DNA of 64,000 nucleotides, taken from NCBI GenBank assembly GCA_023078685.1, contig JALGAS010000006.1:248001-312000 (forward strand). Direction: 5' to 3'. Below are positions 1-10,557 of this stretch, piece after piece. Both the position numbers and the translations under genes were made by a program. The stretch comes from Neopestalotiopsis rosae. Its lineage: Eukaryota > Ascomycota > Sordariomycetes > Amphisphaeriales > Sporocadaceae. The stretch's first letter is position 1, and the number at the start of each line of letters is the position of its first letter. The notes below the pieces were generated by a model. That model saw only the letters and a program-made list of their open reading frames with translations. It was not told where the DNA came from and ran no database searches.

Positions 1-944
1 CGCCGTCGGACAAATGCCGTTTCTGGATTTTGTCCTCGACAAGAACCCAGTGATGCGCATCGGCCCACCCAACCTGAACAGAGTGACACAACGCGCACTG
101 GAACACTTGATAGCACGAAGCCAAGGTAACGACAAGAATTTTGACCCCGACGTGCCTGATTTCCTACAGCACTTTCTCAACGCCAAAAAGGCCCACCCCG
201 ATACGGTTGACGATGGCGTCATTCTTGGCTACATGCTCGTGAACCTCATTGCCGGCGCGGACACGACAGCCATTACGGTTCGGGCCATCTTCTATTACGT
301 TCTCCGCAATCCGGACGTGTATCACAGACTGAAGGACGAGATCACCGCTGCCAACCTCGGAGAAGTCGCATCATTCAGCGCTTCCAGAGCTCTGCCGTGT
401 AAGCCATATCGCCGTCCCCCCTCACGTTCTTTTGCGCAAACACTTATATAGCTTTGTACCCTCAGACCTAGAAGCCGTTGTCCGCGAAGCCACGCGTATC
501 CACCCGGGCGTCTGCATGCTCCTCGAGCGCTACGTGCCCGAGTCCGGCCTGTCCCTCCCCGACGGCCACTTCGTCCCCGCCGGCACGGCCGTGGGCATCA
601 ACCCGTACGTCGTGGCGAGGAACCGCGGCGTCTGGGGCGACGACGCCGACGCCTTCCGCCCCGAGCGCTGGCTGCGGGGACACCTGCCGGGCCCCGCCGA
701 CGAGGACGACGAGGCGTACGACAGGCGGCTCAAGCTGTTCAACGCCGCGGATCTCACCTTTGGCGGCGGCTCGCACATTTGCATCGGTCGCAACCTCGCG
801 CTGATGGAGGTGTACAAGATTACTGCCACCTTGTTGTCTCGTTATGACATTGAGCTCGTGGACCCGGACAGGGAGTGGGAGGTCACGGGAAGCTGGTTCT
901 GCAGACAAAAGGGTCTCATTTGTCACGTCAACTGCCGAGACTGA
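1..944 (+). CDS. Cytochrome P450 (C-terminal part, 5' end outside window)
   Basis: Haem-thiolate monooxygenase that would act at the ER membrane with a P450 reductase. Exons are <1-398 and 466-944, with a phase-1 intron at 399-465 (GTAAGC..CTCAG). Joining them restores the stretch LPYLEAVVREATR. Visible landmarks in order are the I-helix AGADTT (oxygen activation), the K-helix ExxR (EATR), the FRPERW region, and the haem loop FGGGSHICIG with its cysteine ligand, followed by a normal C-terminus. The frame is open to the left edge, so the N-terminal anchor and roughly the first half lie outside. The style resembles fungal pisatin-demethylase/benzoate-hydroxylase-type P450s; the substrate cannot be told. 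A BBE-type FAD oxidase follows on the same strand about 0.8 kb downstream, suggesting an oxidative biosynthetic or detoxification neighbourhood (inference). Confidence 0.93.
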
Positions 945-1754
945 TTTTGACTTTTGTGATATCGATCCTTTCACAATTTCTCTCGCACGTACACGTAGAA
1001 AACTCTAATGATGTTTCATATATCGTAAGCCCGTTGACAAATAGATATATTCAATAACAACGTGGGTAGCACGAAGAATATTGAAAACAGTCACCCTGCA
1101 TGAAGACTAGTTACAGGACAAATGCTGACCAGCTGAAAACGCTGCACTACGTGTCGCCCGTTGAAGTGTGCGCATGGACGCACGAACATCAGCCCTTGAT
1201 GGAGAATGCTGACTTGTCCCGTCCTGTTCTCGATTGACTGTGGCGACTCACTAGCCTCCATCTAGTGACCATCACGGTTGACAGCTGAGTGCGAACTAGA
1301 ACAAGTGCTACGCCAATATAGGTGATTTAGGGAAAACGCCCTGCATAAGACCGACCCAGCTGGGTGGGAAAGAGGCGTCTGCACTAGAAGAAAACGGTCT
1401 TACATCTTGCACGACTCTGAATCAAGAACAGTTGGCTGCCGCCATGGCGGTGTCAGCGCTGCTGATGAACGTGCAACGAGTCGCTGGTCACTGCGCACAG
1501 CCAATAGGGTCAGATGCGAGTCCATCTGGCTGCTATAATGGACTGCGTTGGCTTCTGTATTAATAATGGCTGTCGGGCGAGCTGCCAAGATATATTACCT
1601 GGACTATGGAATTGCACTTTTGATGCCTCCCCTCATTTTTGTTGTACCACGATAGCGTCGCCATTTCTGTATTACTATCTTCCTTTCTTCATTTTAAAGC
1701 AGCCAAACTTGTCTCGAGGAAACATAAGTGATAAAAAAGAATAAACGATCCCAA
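945..1754. other. Intergenic, P450 to FAD oxidase
   Basis: About 0.8 kb without a supportable gene. It holds the P450 3' UTR (AT-rich with an AATA-type signal near 1040-1055) and the FAD-oxidase promoter. Short ORFs here have no recognisable domain. Confidence 0.6.
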
Positions 1755-3334
1755 ATGGCTCCCATTGTCGCCGAACTTCGTCGTCTCATCACGGAAGGCG
1801 ATGTCTTAGTGCCAGGAGATGATGGGTACCTGGACAGCCTCCAACGTTGGAGCGCCACTTGTGTTCGCCCTGCGGTATGATACCCCTATGCATAATGACT
1901 CCCATGTCATTTCAGTATCTATTTCATCTGGAGCTGACATGAACATTATAGGCAATTGTTGTTCGACCATCAGACTCCAAGGAAACCAGTATAGCCGTGA
2001 GATTCGCAACATCAAACTCGATACCCTTTGTTGTCCGCGGCGGCGGTCATAACCCAAGCGGTGGTTCAGCCTCGGACGGCGGCATGGTGATTGATCTCAG
2101 CCGTCTACGCTCGGTATCAGTCCATGAAGATACGCAGTCCGTCACCTTTGGCGGCGGCTGCATCTGGGGCGACGTCGACTCGGCCCTGTGGGAGAGAGGC
2201 TACGCGACGGTAGGCGGCACGGTCAGCCATACCGGAGTGGGCGGTCTGATACTGGGCGGCGGCTACGGAATTTTGACCGGACGGCACGGCCTCAGCATCG
2301 ACTGCCTCGTCAGCTGCGAGGTCGTCCTGGCCAACGGCCATGTCGTCACGGCGAGCGAAAACGACAGCCCGGATCTCTTCTGGGCCCTGCGCGGCGCCGG
2401 CCAGAGCTTTGGCGTCGTGACGTCCTTTACCTCGCGCATCTTCCCGCAGGGACACGTCTGGGGCGGCGTCGTCGTCTGGCCTCTGTCGGCGATACCAGAC
2501 ATTGTGTCCTTTATGAATGACTTTGTCGGCAAGTCGGACGGCGACCAGTACATGATGCCGATGCTGGCGTGTCACCCAAAGACGCTGGAGCCCGTCATTG
2601 CGGCATCGCTGTTTTACAATGGCGACAAGGAATCGGCCGAGAAGTTTTACGCTCCCATCCTGGCGCTCGGCAAGATCATGGATCAGACGGCCGTTATCCC
2701 GTATCCCAAGGCCAACACATTCCCCGAGCCCAAGGTGCCTCACGGTAAGCGGTACTTATTCAGCGGAGCCAATTTTCTATGCCCATTGGACGTGGATTTG
2801 ATACAAAAGGCATCCGACATGTTTCACGAGCTCCTCTCCAAGCCTGGAAACGAAGAGCTAAAGGCAAGGAGCATGGTGGGATTTGAGCTCACGCCCCACG
2901 ACAAGGTCCGGTCAGTTCCTACCAGCCAAACGGCATTTGCGGGCCGAGAGGGCACCGCTTACAATGTCATCATCGTGATATCCTGGGACACGGAGGAGCG
3001 TGACGAAGAAGCCAAGAGGATATGCGCGGCGATTGCCGGTTTCATGAAGGAACACGGATGGAAAGGCGACGAATCGGGGGATCGTGGTGGCACATACTAC
3101 AATTATCTGAGTGAGTACATGATCTTCAAAGATCTTACAGTCGTGATCTGAATTAGCTGACAAGAACAACCAAAAAAAGACCCCGTCGTCGAAAGTGACC
3201 GCGCCTTTATCAAGGCCGACCGAGTCTTTGGTCCAAACGTCGACAGGCTTCGGCAACTGAAGGCTGTCTACGACCCCGATAACGTGTTTAGAAAGGCTGT
3301 GAACCTTTTGCCGGCTGCTCCAAAGAGTCCTTGA
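1755..3334 (+). CDS. FAD-binding oxidoreductase, berberine-bridge-enzyme (BBE) like
   Basis: Flavin-dependent oxidase of the PCMH/BBE family. Exons are 1755-1874, 1952-3110 and 3180-3334, with introns 1875-1951 (phase 0) and 3111-3179 (phase 1), giving 477 aa, which is the normal family size. The ATG at 1755 opens a short first exon, [10 protein letters not shown]. The FAD_binding_4 domain contains [11 protein letters not shown], whose His is the usual 8-alpha covalent FAD attachment site, and [12 protein letters not shown]. The second, cysteinyl attachment position seems absent, so flavin linkage is probably mono-covalent. The last exon supplies the BBE C-terminal block with [15 protein letters not shown]. 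No clear signal peptide is seen, so it is probably intracellular. Such enzymes oxidise alcohols, amines or cyclise natural products; the substrate is unknown. Confidence 0.93.
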
Positions 3335-3819
3335 GTAGCTTTTCCCACTCGAAACACAGTTACTTCGCCAACACCACAATTATCTGCACGTAAAAGACTC
3401 CGGGTGATGTGATGGTGGTTCCAAAGGTTTTGTAAGTACAAAGTCATTGATGATAATAAAGACTTTAGATCATGAGAGGTCTTCTGTGAGAGAGTTTGAG
3501 AACAAAGAATAGTGTACTATACATATAGTTCCGTCCAGGCACAGACAAATCTAGTGGTCCTTTGTGCTACACCATGATGGTTTTTCTCTAGCCTAAACAT
3601 GAAATTGTAACGCGACATTCAAGATGTTACTATCATGAAAATACTTGTACAGATTGACCATGAATCGACGTAGATAAATTGTCGCGTTCTCTACCAGTAG
3701 CGGATTGACATCGGATGATAAATGCAATGAGATTGCTCATATACTCTCGCATCACTTCAAGATCATCAACAAAATCACCGAAATCCGATACGCCTGCTTC
3801 AAAATCCGATACATTGACC
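3335..3819. other. Intergenic, FAD oxidase to amidoligase
   Basis: AT-rich spacer with the 3' UTR of the FAD oxidase and the promoter of the amidoligase gene. The amidoligase frame stays open back to an ATG at 3715, an alternative start. No other gene is supported. Confidence 0.5.
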
Positions 3820-5154
3820 ATGGCGTCCGAAGCTTCTCCTTCAGACGCGGGAGCGGAAAAATTCCCTCCCATCACACGCGGGTTCGAGTTTGAATTCATG
3901 CTACCATACCGCTGGGACAAGATGGAAGGATACGACGACATCGTCGTGGACAAGGGTAAAACCTATACCATCCGGGACGGCTGCATCATTCTACCGCGGC
4001 CCCGATACCATAAATCCGAGCACGATCCCGACTACAACGCGTTCAACGCCGATCAAGATGCACACTTTCAAATATATCGTATACTTTACGGTTTATTGGA
4101 TTTGCATGGAATCGACTGCCAGGACCCCAACGTCACTCGGTCTTGGGACTGCCCACCAGTCGAGCCCAGTCACCCGAGTGCCAAACTGGCCGGCCATCCG
4201 CATTACTATCACTGGAATATCAAATCGGATGCTAGTATGAGCCAGACCTGGCCAGGGACCTGGTTCAGGGATCGCGGTCCATATGAGCTTCTCGATGTGG
4301 AACTAGTTTCCCCCCCTCTGCTTGACAACGATCCCGGTGCTGATAAGCAGATCGAGATGGTCCTGGAGGTGATCCGGAATACATTTCTGTATTTCACGCC
4401 ACACTCTTGCGGGTTCCATGTACACATCGGTCAAGGAAATGTATTATTTGATGCCGAGTCCGCCAAAGGGGTCGCCGCCATGTGCTTCTGCATTGAGCAC
4501 CTCTTCAACACTCTGCACGTTGAACATCGCCGTTGGGATGCGCATGGGAATCATCCCAGCACCCGGTACTGGAGTAATGCTGGAGCGGGCATGACGGCCG
4601 CCGAAGCCAACAAACTCGAAATGAAGGTCGACAAGTGGCGCGATAATTATGTCGACAAGGCTTTTCAACGTGTCCCCCACGTTGCCCTCAAGCAAGGCGT
4701 CGAGGCCATCCTGGGGACAACGAGCGTAGAGGCCGTTAAAAGGCTGATGACGGCGCCAGAGCGGCCGGTGTACAACTTTGATAACCTCCAAAACGACACA
4801 AAGCCCACCGTGGAATGCCGCCAGTGCGCCGGGACCCTTAACACCGAGTGGGTTCTGCACTGGTCGCACATCATGGCGGCAGTCGTGGACTTGGGCCGCC
4901 GTGCCAATGGTACGCTTTTCTGGCTGCACTTGGTGCCGTCATTAGCATTGGTGAGCGAAATGGGCGACACCCCTGATGGCGCCATGACCATTGACAAGTT
5001 CGTGCGAGATGTCTTGAAGTTGCCCGAGGCGGCTTATTACATCGCGAGCACAACTCCGCATACGCGATGTTACCCACCTCTGAGTGAGAAACAGAAGAGA
5101 ATGCGAGAGAACCCAGCGATTGCCCGCCAGATAGGGCGAATTATCTTGCCGTAA
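3820..5154 (+). CDS. Putative amidoligase-family protein (PF12224-like)
   Basis: Single-exon gene of 444 aa. Just after the start it has GFEFEF, matching the GxExE metal-binding strand of the COOH-NH2 ligase fold. Further on come a HWNIKSDAS block, an ELVSPPL block and CGFHVHIG, the paired-histidine signature of amidoligases. This fold is related to glutamine synthetase and glutamate-cysteine ligase and forms amide bonds using ATP. The ATG at 3820 has a good context (gaccATGg) and lies close to the conserved core; an in-frame ATG at 3715 would add 35 Ser/Thr-rich residues. Neighbours are an FAD oxidase and P450 upstream and an acyltransferase downstream, a mix seen in biosynthetic loci, but no NRPS, PKS or terpene synthase is in view. 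The physiological substrate is unknown. Confidence 0.85.
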   Translation: MASEASPSDAGAEKFPPITRGFEFEFMLPYRWDKMEGYDDIVVDKGKTYTIRDGCIILPRPRYHKSEHDPDYNAFNADQDAHFQIYRILYGLLDLHGIDCQDPNVTRSWDCPPVEPSHPSAKLAGHPHYYHWNIKSDASMSQTWPGTWFRDRGPYELLDVELVSPPLLDNDPGADKQIEMVLEVIRNTFLYFTPHSCGFHVHIGQGNVLFDAESAKGVAAMCFCIEHLFNTLHVEHRRWDAHGNHPSTRYWSNAGAGMTAAEANKLEMKVDKWRDNYVDKAFQRVPHVALKQGVEAILGTTSVEAVKRLMTAPERPVYNFDNLQNDTKPTVECRQCAGTLNTEWVLHWSHIMAAVVDLGRRANGTLFWLHLVPSLALVSEMGDTPDGAMTIDKFVRDVLKLPEAAYYIASTTPHTRCYPPLSEKQKRMRENPAIARQIGRIILP

Positions 5155-5472
5155 TTGACATACAATCGATATTATCACAACGGTAAGTGCCTGAGTAAGT
5201 ACTTGTAGATCTCGAGTAATAAATCTGTGTGAACATGGTAAGTATTGTACTCCGACGTCGAGCTTTGTGAAATGAGAGTGACCTACAGTTGGAATACCTT
5301 TTATATCAAAAGAGTAATAAAAGGTGAAAGGCTTTCAAGTCATGCTCGGCCGATGATAAGGCAATGAAAATACTAATCAATAACAATTCGTTCTATAAAG
5401 AATGCTGAACGGTCCGCAAGAGGCCATGCTAATTACTCGAGAGGTCATCAAAACAAAGTCATGAAAGCTGGG
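5155..5472. other. Intergenic, convergent 3' ends
   Basis: About 320 nt between two converging genes (amidoligase and Hce2 protein). AT-rich, with several AATAAA-like words (for example near 5217 and 5315). No gene seen. Confidence 0.5.
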
Positions 5473-6177
5473 TTAACGTCTGAGACTCAGTGTCGCAACC
5501 ACGTCTACAGCACCATTCGATTCAAAGCAATCAATAGTCCCGTCGCCCTGCACCCGGTCGAACTTGCCATCCTCAAATCCCGTGCTGTACTTGTTGATGG
5601 TTGTATTGACAAAGATCTCGACGTCGGCATTGGAAATTCTAAGGTGATTATGTTAACAAAGACAAGGATTCGTGATAAGGAAGACTAGGTGCCCTGGAGG
5701 TCATCTAGTTCGTGATAAGGAAGATGTAAGTACTCACTGCAAGGATGAATGCCCCTCACCAACTCGTCCATAGAGTGCACACGTGTTGTGTTTAATGAAA
5801 GCATAATCAACCCCAGGTACGAGACCATTCAGGTTCCAGAAGCCCCAGTGAGCCTCATTGCGGTAATAACTGAGAATGTAACTACAATCCTCGGTGTAGG
5901 GACTATCGATGACGGTAGATCCAATGTCGGTTTGAGGAGTGCACAGCGCCACGAATTGGTCTGATGGAAAGAAATCGCTGGTCGGTCCATATTCGTCTTG
6001 TCTTGGTACCTTATCCAAAGTACGGGTAAGCTCACGGTTCACCATGACCGTCGAGGTTTTGCCGTCTGAATTTGTAACGCTTCGTTCGACCATGTGAGTG
6101 ACTGCTACAGCATCTACCAGAATGCTGATGGCGCTCAGCGTCAGAGCGACGGCAATGCGAAGCGAAAGGCCCGGCAT
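5473..6177 (-). CDS. Secreted Hce2 (Ecp2-effector-like) protein
   Basis: Small secreted protein of 201 aa. On the minus strand the exons are 6177-5738 and 5638-5473; the intron 5737-5639 (GTGAGT..TTAG) is phase 2 and rejoins as QISNADVEIF. The N-terminus MPGLSLRIAVALTLSAISILVDAVA is a classical signal peptide plus short pro-region. The mature part keeps the Hce2 layout known from Cladosporium fulvum ECP2: a first Cys (ALCTP), a TEDC block, NTCALYGR, then SNADVEIFVNTTINKY, and a final Cys in GDGTIDC. Hce2 proteins are secreted effectors or antagonists thought to stress host or competitor cells. Without the second exon the ORF looks truncated, so automated single-exon calls would miss the C-terminal half of the domain. 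Confidence 0.85.
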
Positions 6178-6549
6178 AATGTATTTGATTGATATGGTTT
6201 GACCTTGCGTCTTGATTGAAGAGAGATTTGAGGACGGTTAGAATGGATAAGAGTAAGAGGTGGGCCAGCTATGCTGTTTTATTTGCAGGCTAAGCGCGCG
6301 GTGATCAAGCCGGTGATGTTGCGTATAAACATGTTTTGTTTGCTGTCATAACAAACCGATAGGTCATATGTACTCCGGACCAGATGATGCAAAAAAGGAA
6401 TGCGCTCAATGTGCGTATTGGAAGGTAAAACGCAGCGCCAATGTTCGTGTATGATGTCAAGGTTTGAGCTACCCGGTCATTCGGGCGCGGCTGCATGCTT
6501 TTGAAATTTGTTTGCCACGCACTGCCAATGCCCAAAAATCAGGGCTTTG
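6178..6549. other. Intergenic, Hce2 promoter side
   Basis: Spacer upstream of the Hce2 gene and downstream of the acyltransferase stop (both minus strand). A TATA-like word is not obvious. No gene supported. Confidence 0.45.
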
Positions 6550-8028
6550 TCAGACGGGGGAGTTGCTTCTAGGTTCAGATTTGACTCGGAGTTGGTCGGT
6601 CAACAGTGACTTTTCGTCGCTGCCAAGTCTTTCGGGTGACCGATCGGCAGCCTGAACACAAATCCATCTCTCTGCCGTCTTGGAAAGCCTCACGCACGGC
6701 TGATCAATCCATCGCGCGTACAGGTCCGCCAGCCAGATCTGCAGCAGCACTACTATCATCCATCCTATAAACCACGTGAGAACGCGTTGCCGCCATGTCT
6801 CGACGCCTGGCCAGGCTTTCAAACCCGAGCCGGGTATAGCCGGTTGATTGCCAATGGCAGGCCGAGGTTCCGTGCCCATGAGGTAAGGTTGAATCAGATT
6901 AAGGAAGGGATGTTGGAGGATATAAAGGGAGAAGCTGATCTTGCCCAGGTATTGAGGAAAGGGCAATTCGAGACACTGCCGAAGGATTCGCAGATGGCTG
7001 ATGGATTCGACTACAGCAAAGGCCGAAAGTGCGAACCAAAAGTCTGACGCATTGTTGACAAAAGGCTCTGGAGCGTGGGCAGCCAAGAATTGATATGTCT
7101 CGGGAAGTTGCTTGAAGTCCGTCGGCCACGACATGACGAAAGCACCTGCCACAAATATCAAGATCTGAAGGAAGTCGCAAAGATACTGCCAACTCGACTT
7201 TGCAAGACTTTGGGGTCTCATGGTTTCTTCTTCCTCGGAGTCCTCCTCTTGACGAATATGTATGTATGCCAATAGACAACCCCCTACGAACTCGAAAGCT
7301 GCCCATCGTCCGCTTTGTAGGGTATATACCATGATGGCAATCAGAGTCCCAAGTCGAAAACGTGACCGGATATGTGTGATCAGCAATATGACCAAGAACA
7401 AGAGGTAAGAGTGCGACAATTCGATTGGTATCGTCCAGAGGTGCACATTGTACTTCGGCCGGTCCCCAAAGTCCCAGCTCCAAGGCCATGCGATGCGAAG
7501 GAAGAAATCCGAATACCAGTGAGATATCTGAGCCCATAGAGTGGGTTCATAAGAAAGATAATGCAGAAAAAAGCCAGCCCGCGCCCAAAACACCAGAGAA
7601 AAGGTCAGGACTAGACATGGCCCCAGGAGTCTGATCGGTCTCCTGAAGATGGACGACGACAGTATTCGGTAGCATTCCTCTGTTTGACCCGCCAAGAGCT
7701 CTTGGAGAGGCCGAAGCGATAAAGCAAAACCAGAAACAACAAAGAAAAGGTGTACCATGGGCTTGCCTGCATACAGTAGGCGGATATATGGCAACTGCAA
7801 CAGAGACGACGATTCTTCGACGCCGTAGCCCGGATGAAAGTACTTGAGGTTATAGTCGGTAAAGTGATAGCCCAACACTGCCAAAGCTGCCAGACCTCGA
7901 AGTCCGTCAAGGTATGATGTGGAGTGCGTCTTCTTTGGCCGCGGACGTGTAGTGTGCAGCCAATCTTGAGCGAAGCTCGGAAGTATGAGTTTGGCTAACT
8001 CGCTGTTCGATCGTGAACGTATCTTCAT
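6550..8028 (-). CDS. Acyltransferase family 3 integral membrane protein
   Basis: Intronless, 492 aa. The N-terminal block SYLDGLRGLAALAVLGYH is the signature start of acyltransferase-3 (PF01757) proteins, with the family's Arg and His. It is followed by HLFFVVSGFALSLRPL, then about eight to ten hydrophobic segments, and near the end GKISFSLYILQHPFLN, another family hallmark. These membrane enzymes transfer acetyl or longer acyl groups to sugars or natural products, often in the ER or plasma membrane. The C-terminal tail is basic and cytosolic-looking. It lies head to tail with the Hce2 gene. Substrate unknown. Confidence 0.9.
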   Translation of the reverse strand: MKIRSRSNSELAKLILPSFAQDWLHTTRPRPKKTHSTSYLDGLRGLAALAVLGYHFTDYNLKYFHPGYGVEESSSLLQLPYIRLLYAGKPMVHLFFVVSGFALSLRPLQELLAGQTEECYRILSSSIFRRPIRLLGPCLVLTFSLVFWARAGFFLHYLSYEPTLWAQISHWYSDFFLRIAWPWSWDFGDRPKYNVHLWTIPIELSHSYLLFLVILLITHIRSRFRLGTLIAIMVYTLQSGRWAAFEFVGGCLLAYIHIRQEEDSEEEETMRPQSLAKSSWQYLCDFLQILIFVAGAFVMSWPTDFKQLPETYQFLAAHAPEPFVNNASDFWFALSAFAVVESISHLRILRQCLELPFPQYLGKISFSLYILQHPFLNLIQPYLMGTEPRPAIGNQPAIPGSGLKAWPGVETWRQRVLTWFIGWMIVVLLQIWLADLYARWIDQPCVRLSKTAERWICVQAADRSPERLGSDEKSLLTDQLRVKSEPRSNSPV

Positions 8029-9486
8029 GATTACCTGTCAATGTCACCTGTACAAGACTGGAATATGAATTTCTGGAGCAAGAACAGAGGACGGATTTAG
8101 GGAATGGTATATTTCTCTAATCTAAATGATCCCAAGCGCTTCGCTGGAACTCCACGCCAAGCAAGGTGAAATTAACGATCTTCAGCGAAGCATGAATGCC
8201 AGACATGGTCTATCGTTTAACATGATATGTCCCCAAACATGTCATGTTTGCAATGCACGCGAGCAGCTCGGAAATACGATCTAGTGAGCACACCAAGGCA
8301 TTGATCCACCAGGCCAAGCTGTGATGGATAGATCCCAAGACAATCAAGACCAGATGGGACGTGGTTGTGGCGCCGATGACTATTTTGAAGCCCCCGTCCT
8401 GGTACGAGCAAATGCCGCCAGCCAAGAATATCCTTTCGATCTTGGCATTGTGGAATACAGACGATCCGTCGATGCGACGGAGTTACGAACAGATGAAAGT
8501 TGGCTAGAATGTTTCAAGCTGTGCAGATCTTCAGTGTTTAGTCGCTAGCTGGACATGAGACCACTTACCCTTTTACCGCGAAACTCTTTCTGAGGCAGAT
8601 TGAAATCTCAGAAAGCTGGGCCCTCTAAAGCTTAGCTTGGCAATGATCGATCTAGATACGAGGATGAGGTCAGCTCAACTCGAACATCACAGAGGTCGTC
8701 GCAACGTCTGATAGATGTGTTTAACTGTGTTCTATCCCTTACACATTGATGCATTTGAAATCATGGTACGGTCTGGTATGTCTGGTATCTGAAAGACGAT
8801 TACTCCGGAGCGGTCGATAATGTTAGTCTTTCAAACGTTCTTCAATTCGATCCCCCCAAAATGAACTCCCACGCCATGATACTTCTGATATGAATGGTTG
8901 TTATTCAGTAGACTCGATCTCTACGTAGTGCCATTGGACAGTGGAAACACCCAGCTAAGAGATGAGGGCCAGCGATATATGAATAGCGAATAACAATGCC
9001 CATTCATGGTTTCGGTCTTTATTCCCAATTTCATCTCTTTATTTACATTTGAATAGATTTAGGTTTTCGTAAGAACATGCCCATGCAGATGCATATTCGG
9101 TGACCGTTGAGAAAAGTACGAGGCAACCGAAAATAGACCAAATCCGGGGTACCGCACCTAAAGCGGGCCGCCGGCTTTTGCTGTTTAGCGGGTTCTAGAC
9201 TCTGACGCAGTGTCACCCCGCTGCCTAAACTTTTTGGATGTCCCCTCCAGAGACCCCAAAAAGTTGAAATGTCCGTTTGGCATACACGCAAGTCGCATTC
9301 ACCAACGGCGACCCGAAAGTAAAAACGGCTTGCGCGCATCGCGCAGAAGCAGCTGTGCAGTCGGAACTTCCCTGCTCACGACCATATCTTGTCACACTGT
9401 CGGACCTGCCCATCGCTACAACCAGACAACACACGACGATCGAGTTTGCGCAACGCCGACGCCGTTCCCTATTGTCGTAGCCAAAG
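8029..9486. other. Intergenic, 1.46 kb divergent upstream region
   Basis: Region between the divergent acyltransferase and saf4 genes. Short ORFs (for example 8210-8425 minus, 9043-9339 minus) are hydrophobic or low-quality and not family-like. No tRNA or repeat recognised. Confidence 0.5.
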
Positions 9487-10557
9487 ATGCAGGGCTTCAA
9501 TATGGGCCGGTACGTCCCCCCGGACCTCGAGGGGACGGTATCGGGCAACAAGCTGCACAAGAAGCACCCGCTGGGGTCGCGGGCGTCCAAGCCGGGCAGC
9601 CTGACGGTGCGCTTCGAGATGCCCTTTGCCGTGTGGTGCGGGCACTGCCCCAAGCCGACCATCATCGGGCAGGGCGTGCGCTTCAACGCCGCCAAGAGCC
9701 GCGTGGGATCCTACTACTCGACGCCCATCTTTGCCTTCCGCATGCGCCACGCCGACTGCGGCGGCGCCATCGAGGTCCGGACCGACCCGCAGAACACGGC
9801 GTACGTCGTCACCGAGGGCGGCCGCCGCCGCGACGACGCCGAGGGCAAGGTCCGCGAGGGCGACTTGGAGATCTTGACCGATGCCGAGCGGGACAAGCTC
9901 CGAAACGACTCGTTTGCCCGGCTGGAAAAGACTATCGAGGATCGCGAGCAGCTGATTATTGGGAGGCAGAGGGTGGAAGAGTTGCAGGAGACCAATAACA
10001 AGACTTGGGACGACCCCTACGAGATGAACCGACGATTGCGGAAAGATTTCAGAGTCGGACGCCACGAGCGGGAAAAGGATGCCCAAAAGACGGAAGAACT
10101 TAAAGACAAGCTGAGCCTGGGCATTGAGCTCGTGGCTGAGAGGGAAGAGGACAAACGACGGGCTGGTTTGATTGACTTTGGCCCAACTTTACAAGACGGC
10201 CAGGAAGAAGACTTTGAACGAAGAGGTCTGAGCAAACCCTTATTCGACAAGAAGGCCTCTAAACCCAAGGTGGAGTCTACGAATGGAGCGAAGCGGCTCA
10301 AATCCGAAGTCAAGGCGGAGCAGACAAGAGACAGCTTGGTATCTGAATTGGTTGGCAACACGCGAGTTGCGACGGATCCCTTCCTGAATTTGGACAGGAG
10401 CACAACCGGCACAAAGGCATCCATGAGAATGCCGGGCATTAAGCGAAAGCGCGTCGACGAAGAGGAACCAGTGGCTGACAACTTATCTCCGGAGAACAAA
10501 GTGAACAAGAACACGGCATCTGCTGTGTTGGTGAGCTACGACTCTGATACGGATTAA
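9487..10557 (+). CDS. saf4: Pre-mRNA splicing factor Saf4/CCDC130 (YJU2/CWC16 family)
   Basis: Intronless, 356 aa. It begins MQGFNMGRYVPPDLEG, typical of fungal Saf4/CCDC130. The N-terminal ~130 residues form the conserved zinc-binding core: WCGHC (CxxC) with VRFNAAKSRVGSYYSTPI, then HADCGG as the second pair of ligands, and TDPQNTAYVVTEGG. Family members join the activated spliceosome (NTC-associated) and affect first-step catalysis and splice-site choice. The region after residue 150 is charged and helical, and the tail has KRKR nuclear-localisation-like motifs (GIKRKRVDEEE). This is a conserved housekeeping gene, unlike the accessory genes on its left. Confidence 0.93.
   Translation: MQGFNMGRYVPPDLEGTVSGNKLHKKHPLGSRASKPGSLTVRFEMPFAVWCGHCPKPTIIGQGVRFNAAKSRVGSYYSTPIFAFRMRHADCGGAIEVRTDPQNTAYVVTEGGRRRDDAEGKVREGDLEILTDAERDKLRNDSFARLEKTIEDREQLIIGRQRVEELQETNNKTWDDPYEMNRRLRKDFRVGRHEREKDAQKTEELKDKLSLGIELVAEREEDKRRAGLIDFGPTLQDGQEEDFERRGLSKPLFDKKASKPKVESTNGAKRLKSEVKAEQTRDSLVSELVGNTRVATDPFLNLDRSTTGTKASMRMPGIKRKRVDEEEPVADNLSPENKVNKNTASAVLVSYDSDTD

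Noticed and set aside
468..974. Long minus-strand ORF opposite the P450
   Set aside because: Shadow of GC-rich codon third positions; no domain, and the + strand encodes a conserved haem-binding region.
2117..2743. 208-aa minus ORF opposite the FAD oxidase
   Set aside because: Antisense shadow; composition is His/Arg/Asp-rich with no motif.
8210..8425. Hydrophobic minus-strand ORF in the 8-9.5 kb gap
   Set aside because: Short, no signal peptide or family motif; probably chance.
9469..10086. 205-aa minus ORF opposite saf4
   Set aside because: Shadow of a conserved splicing-factor gene.
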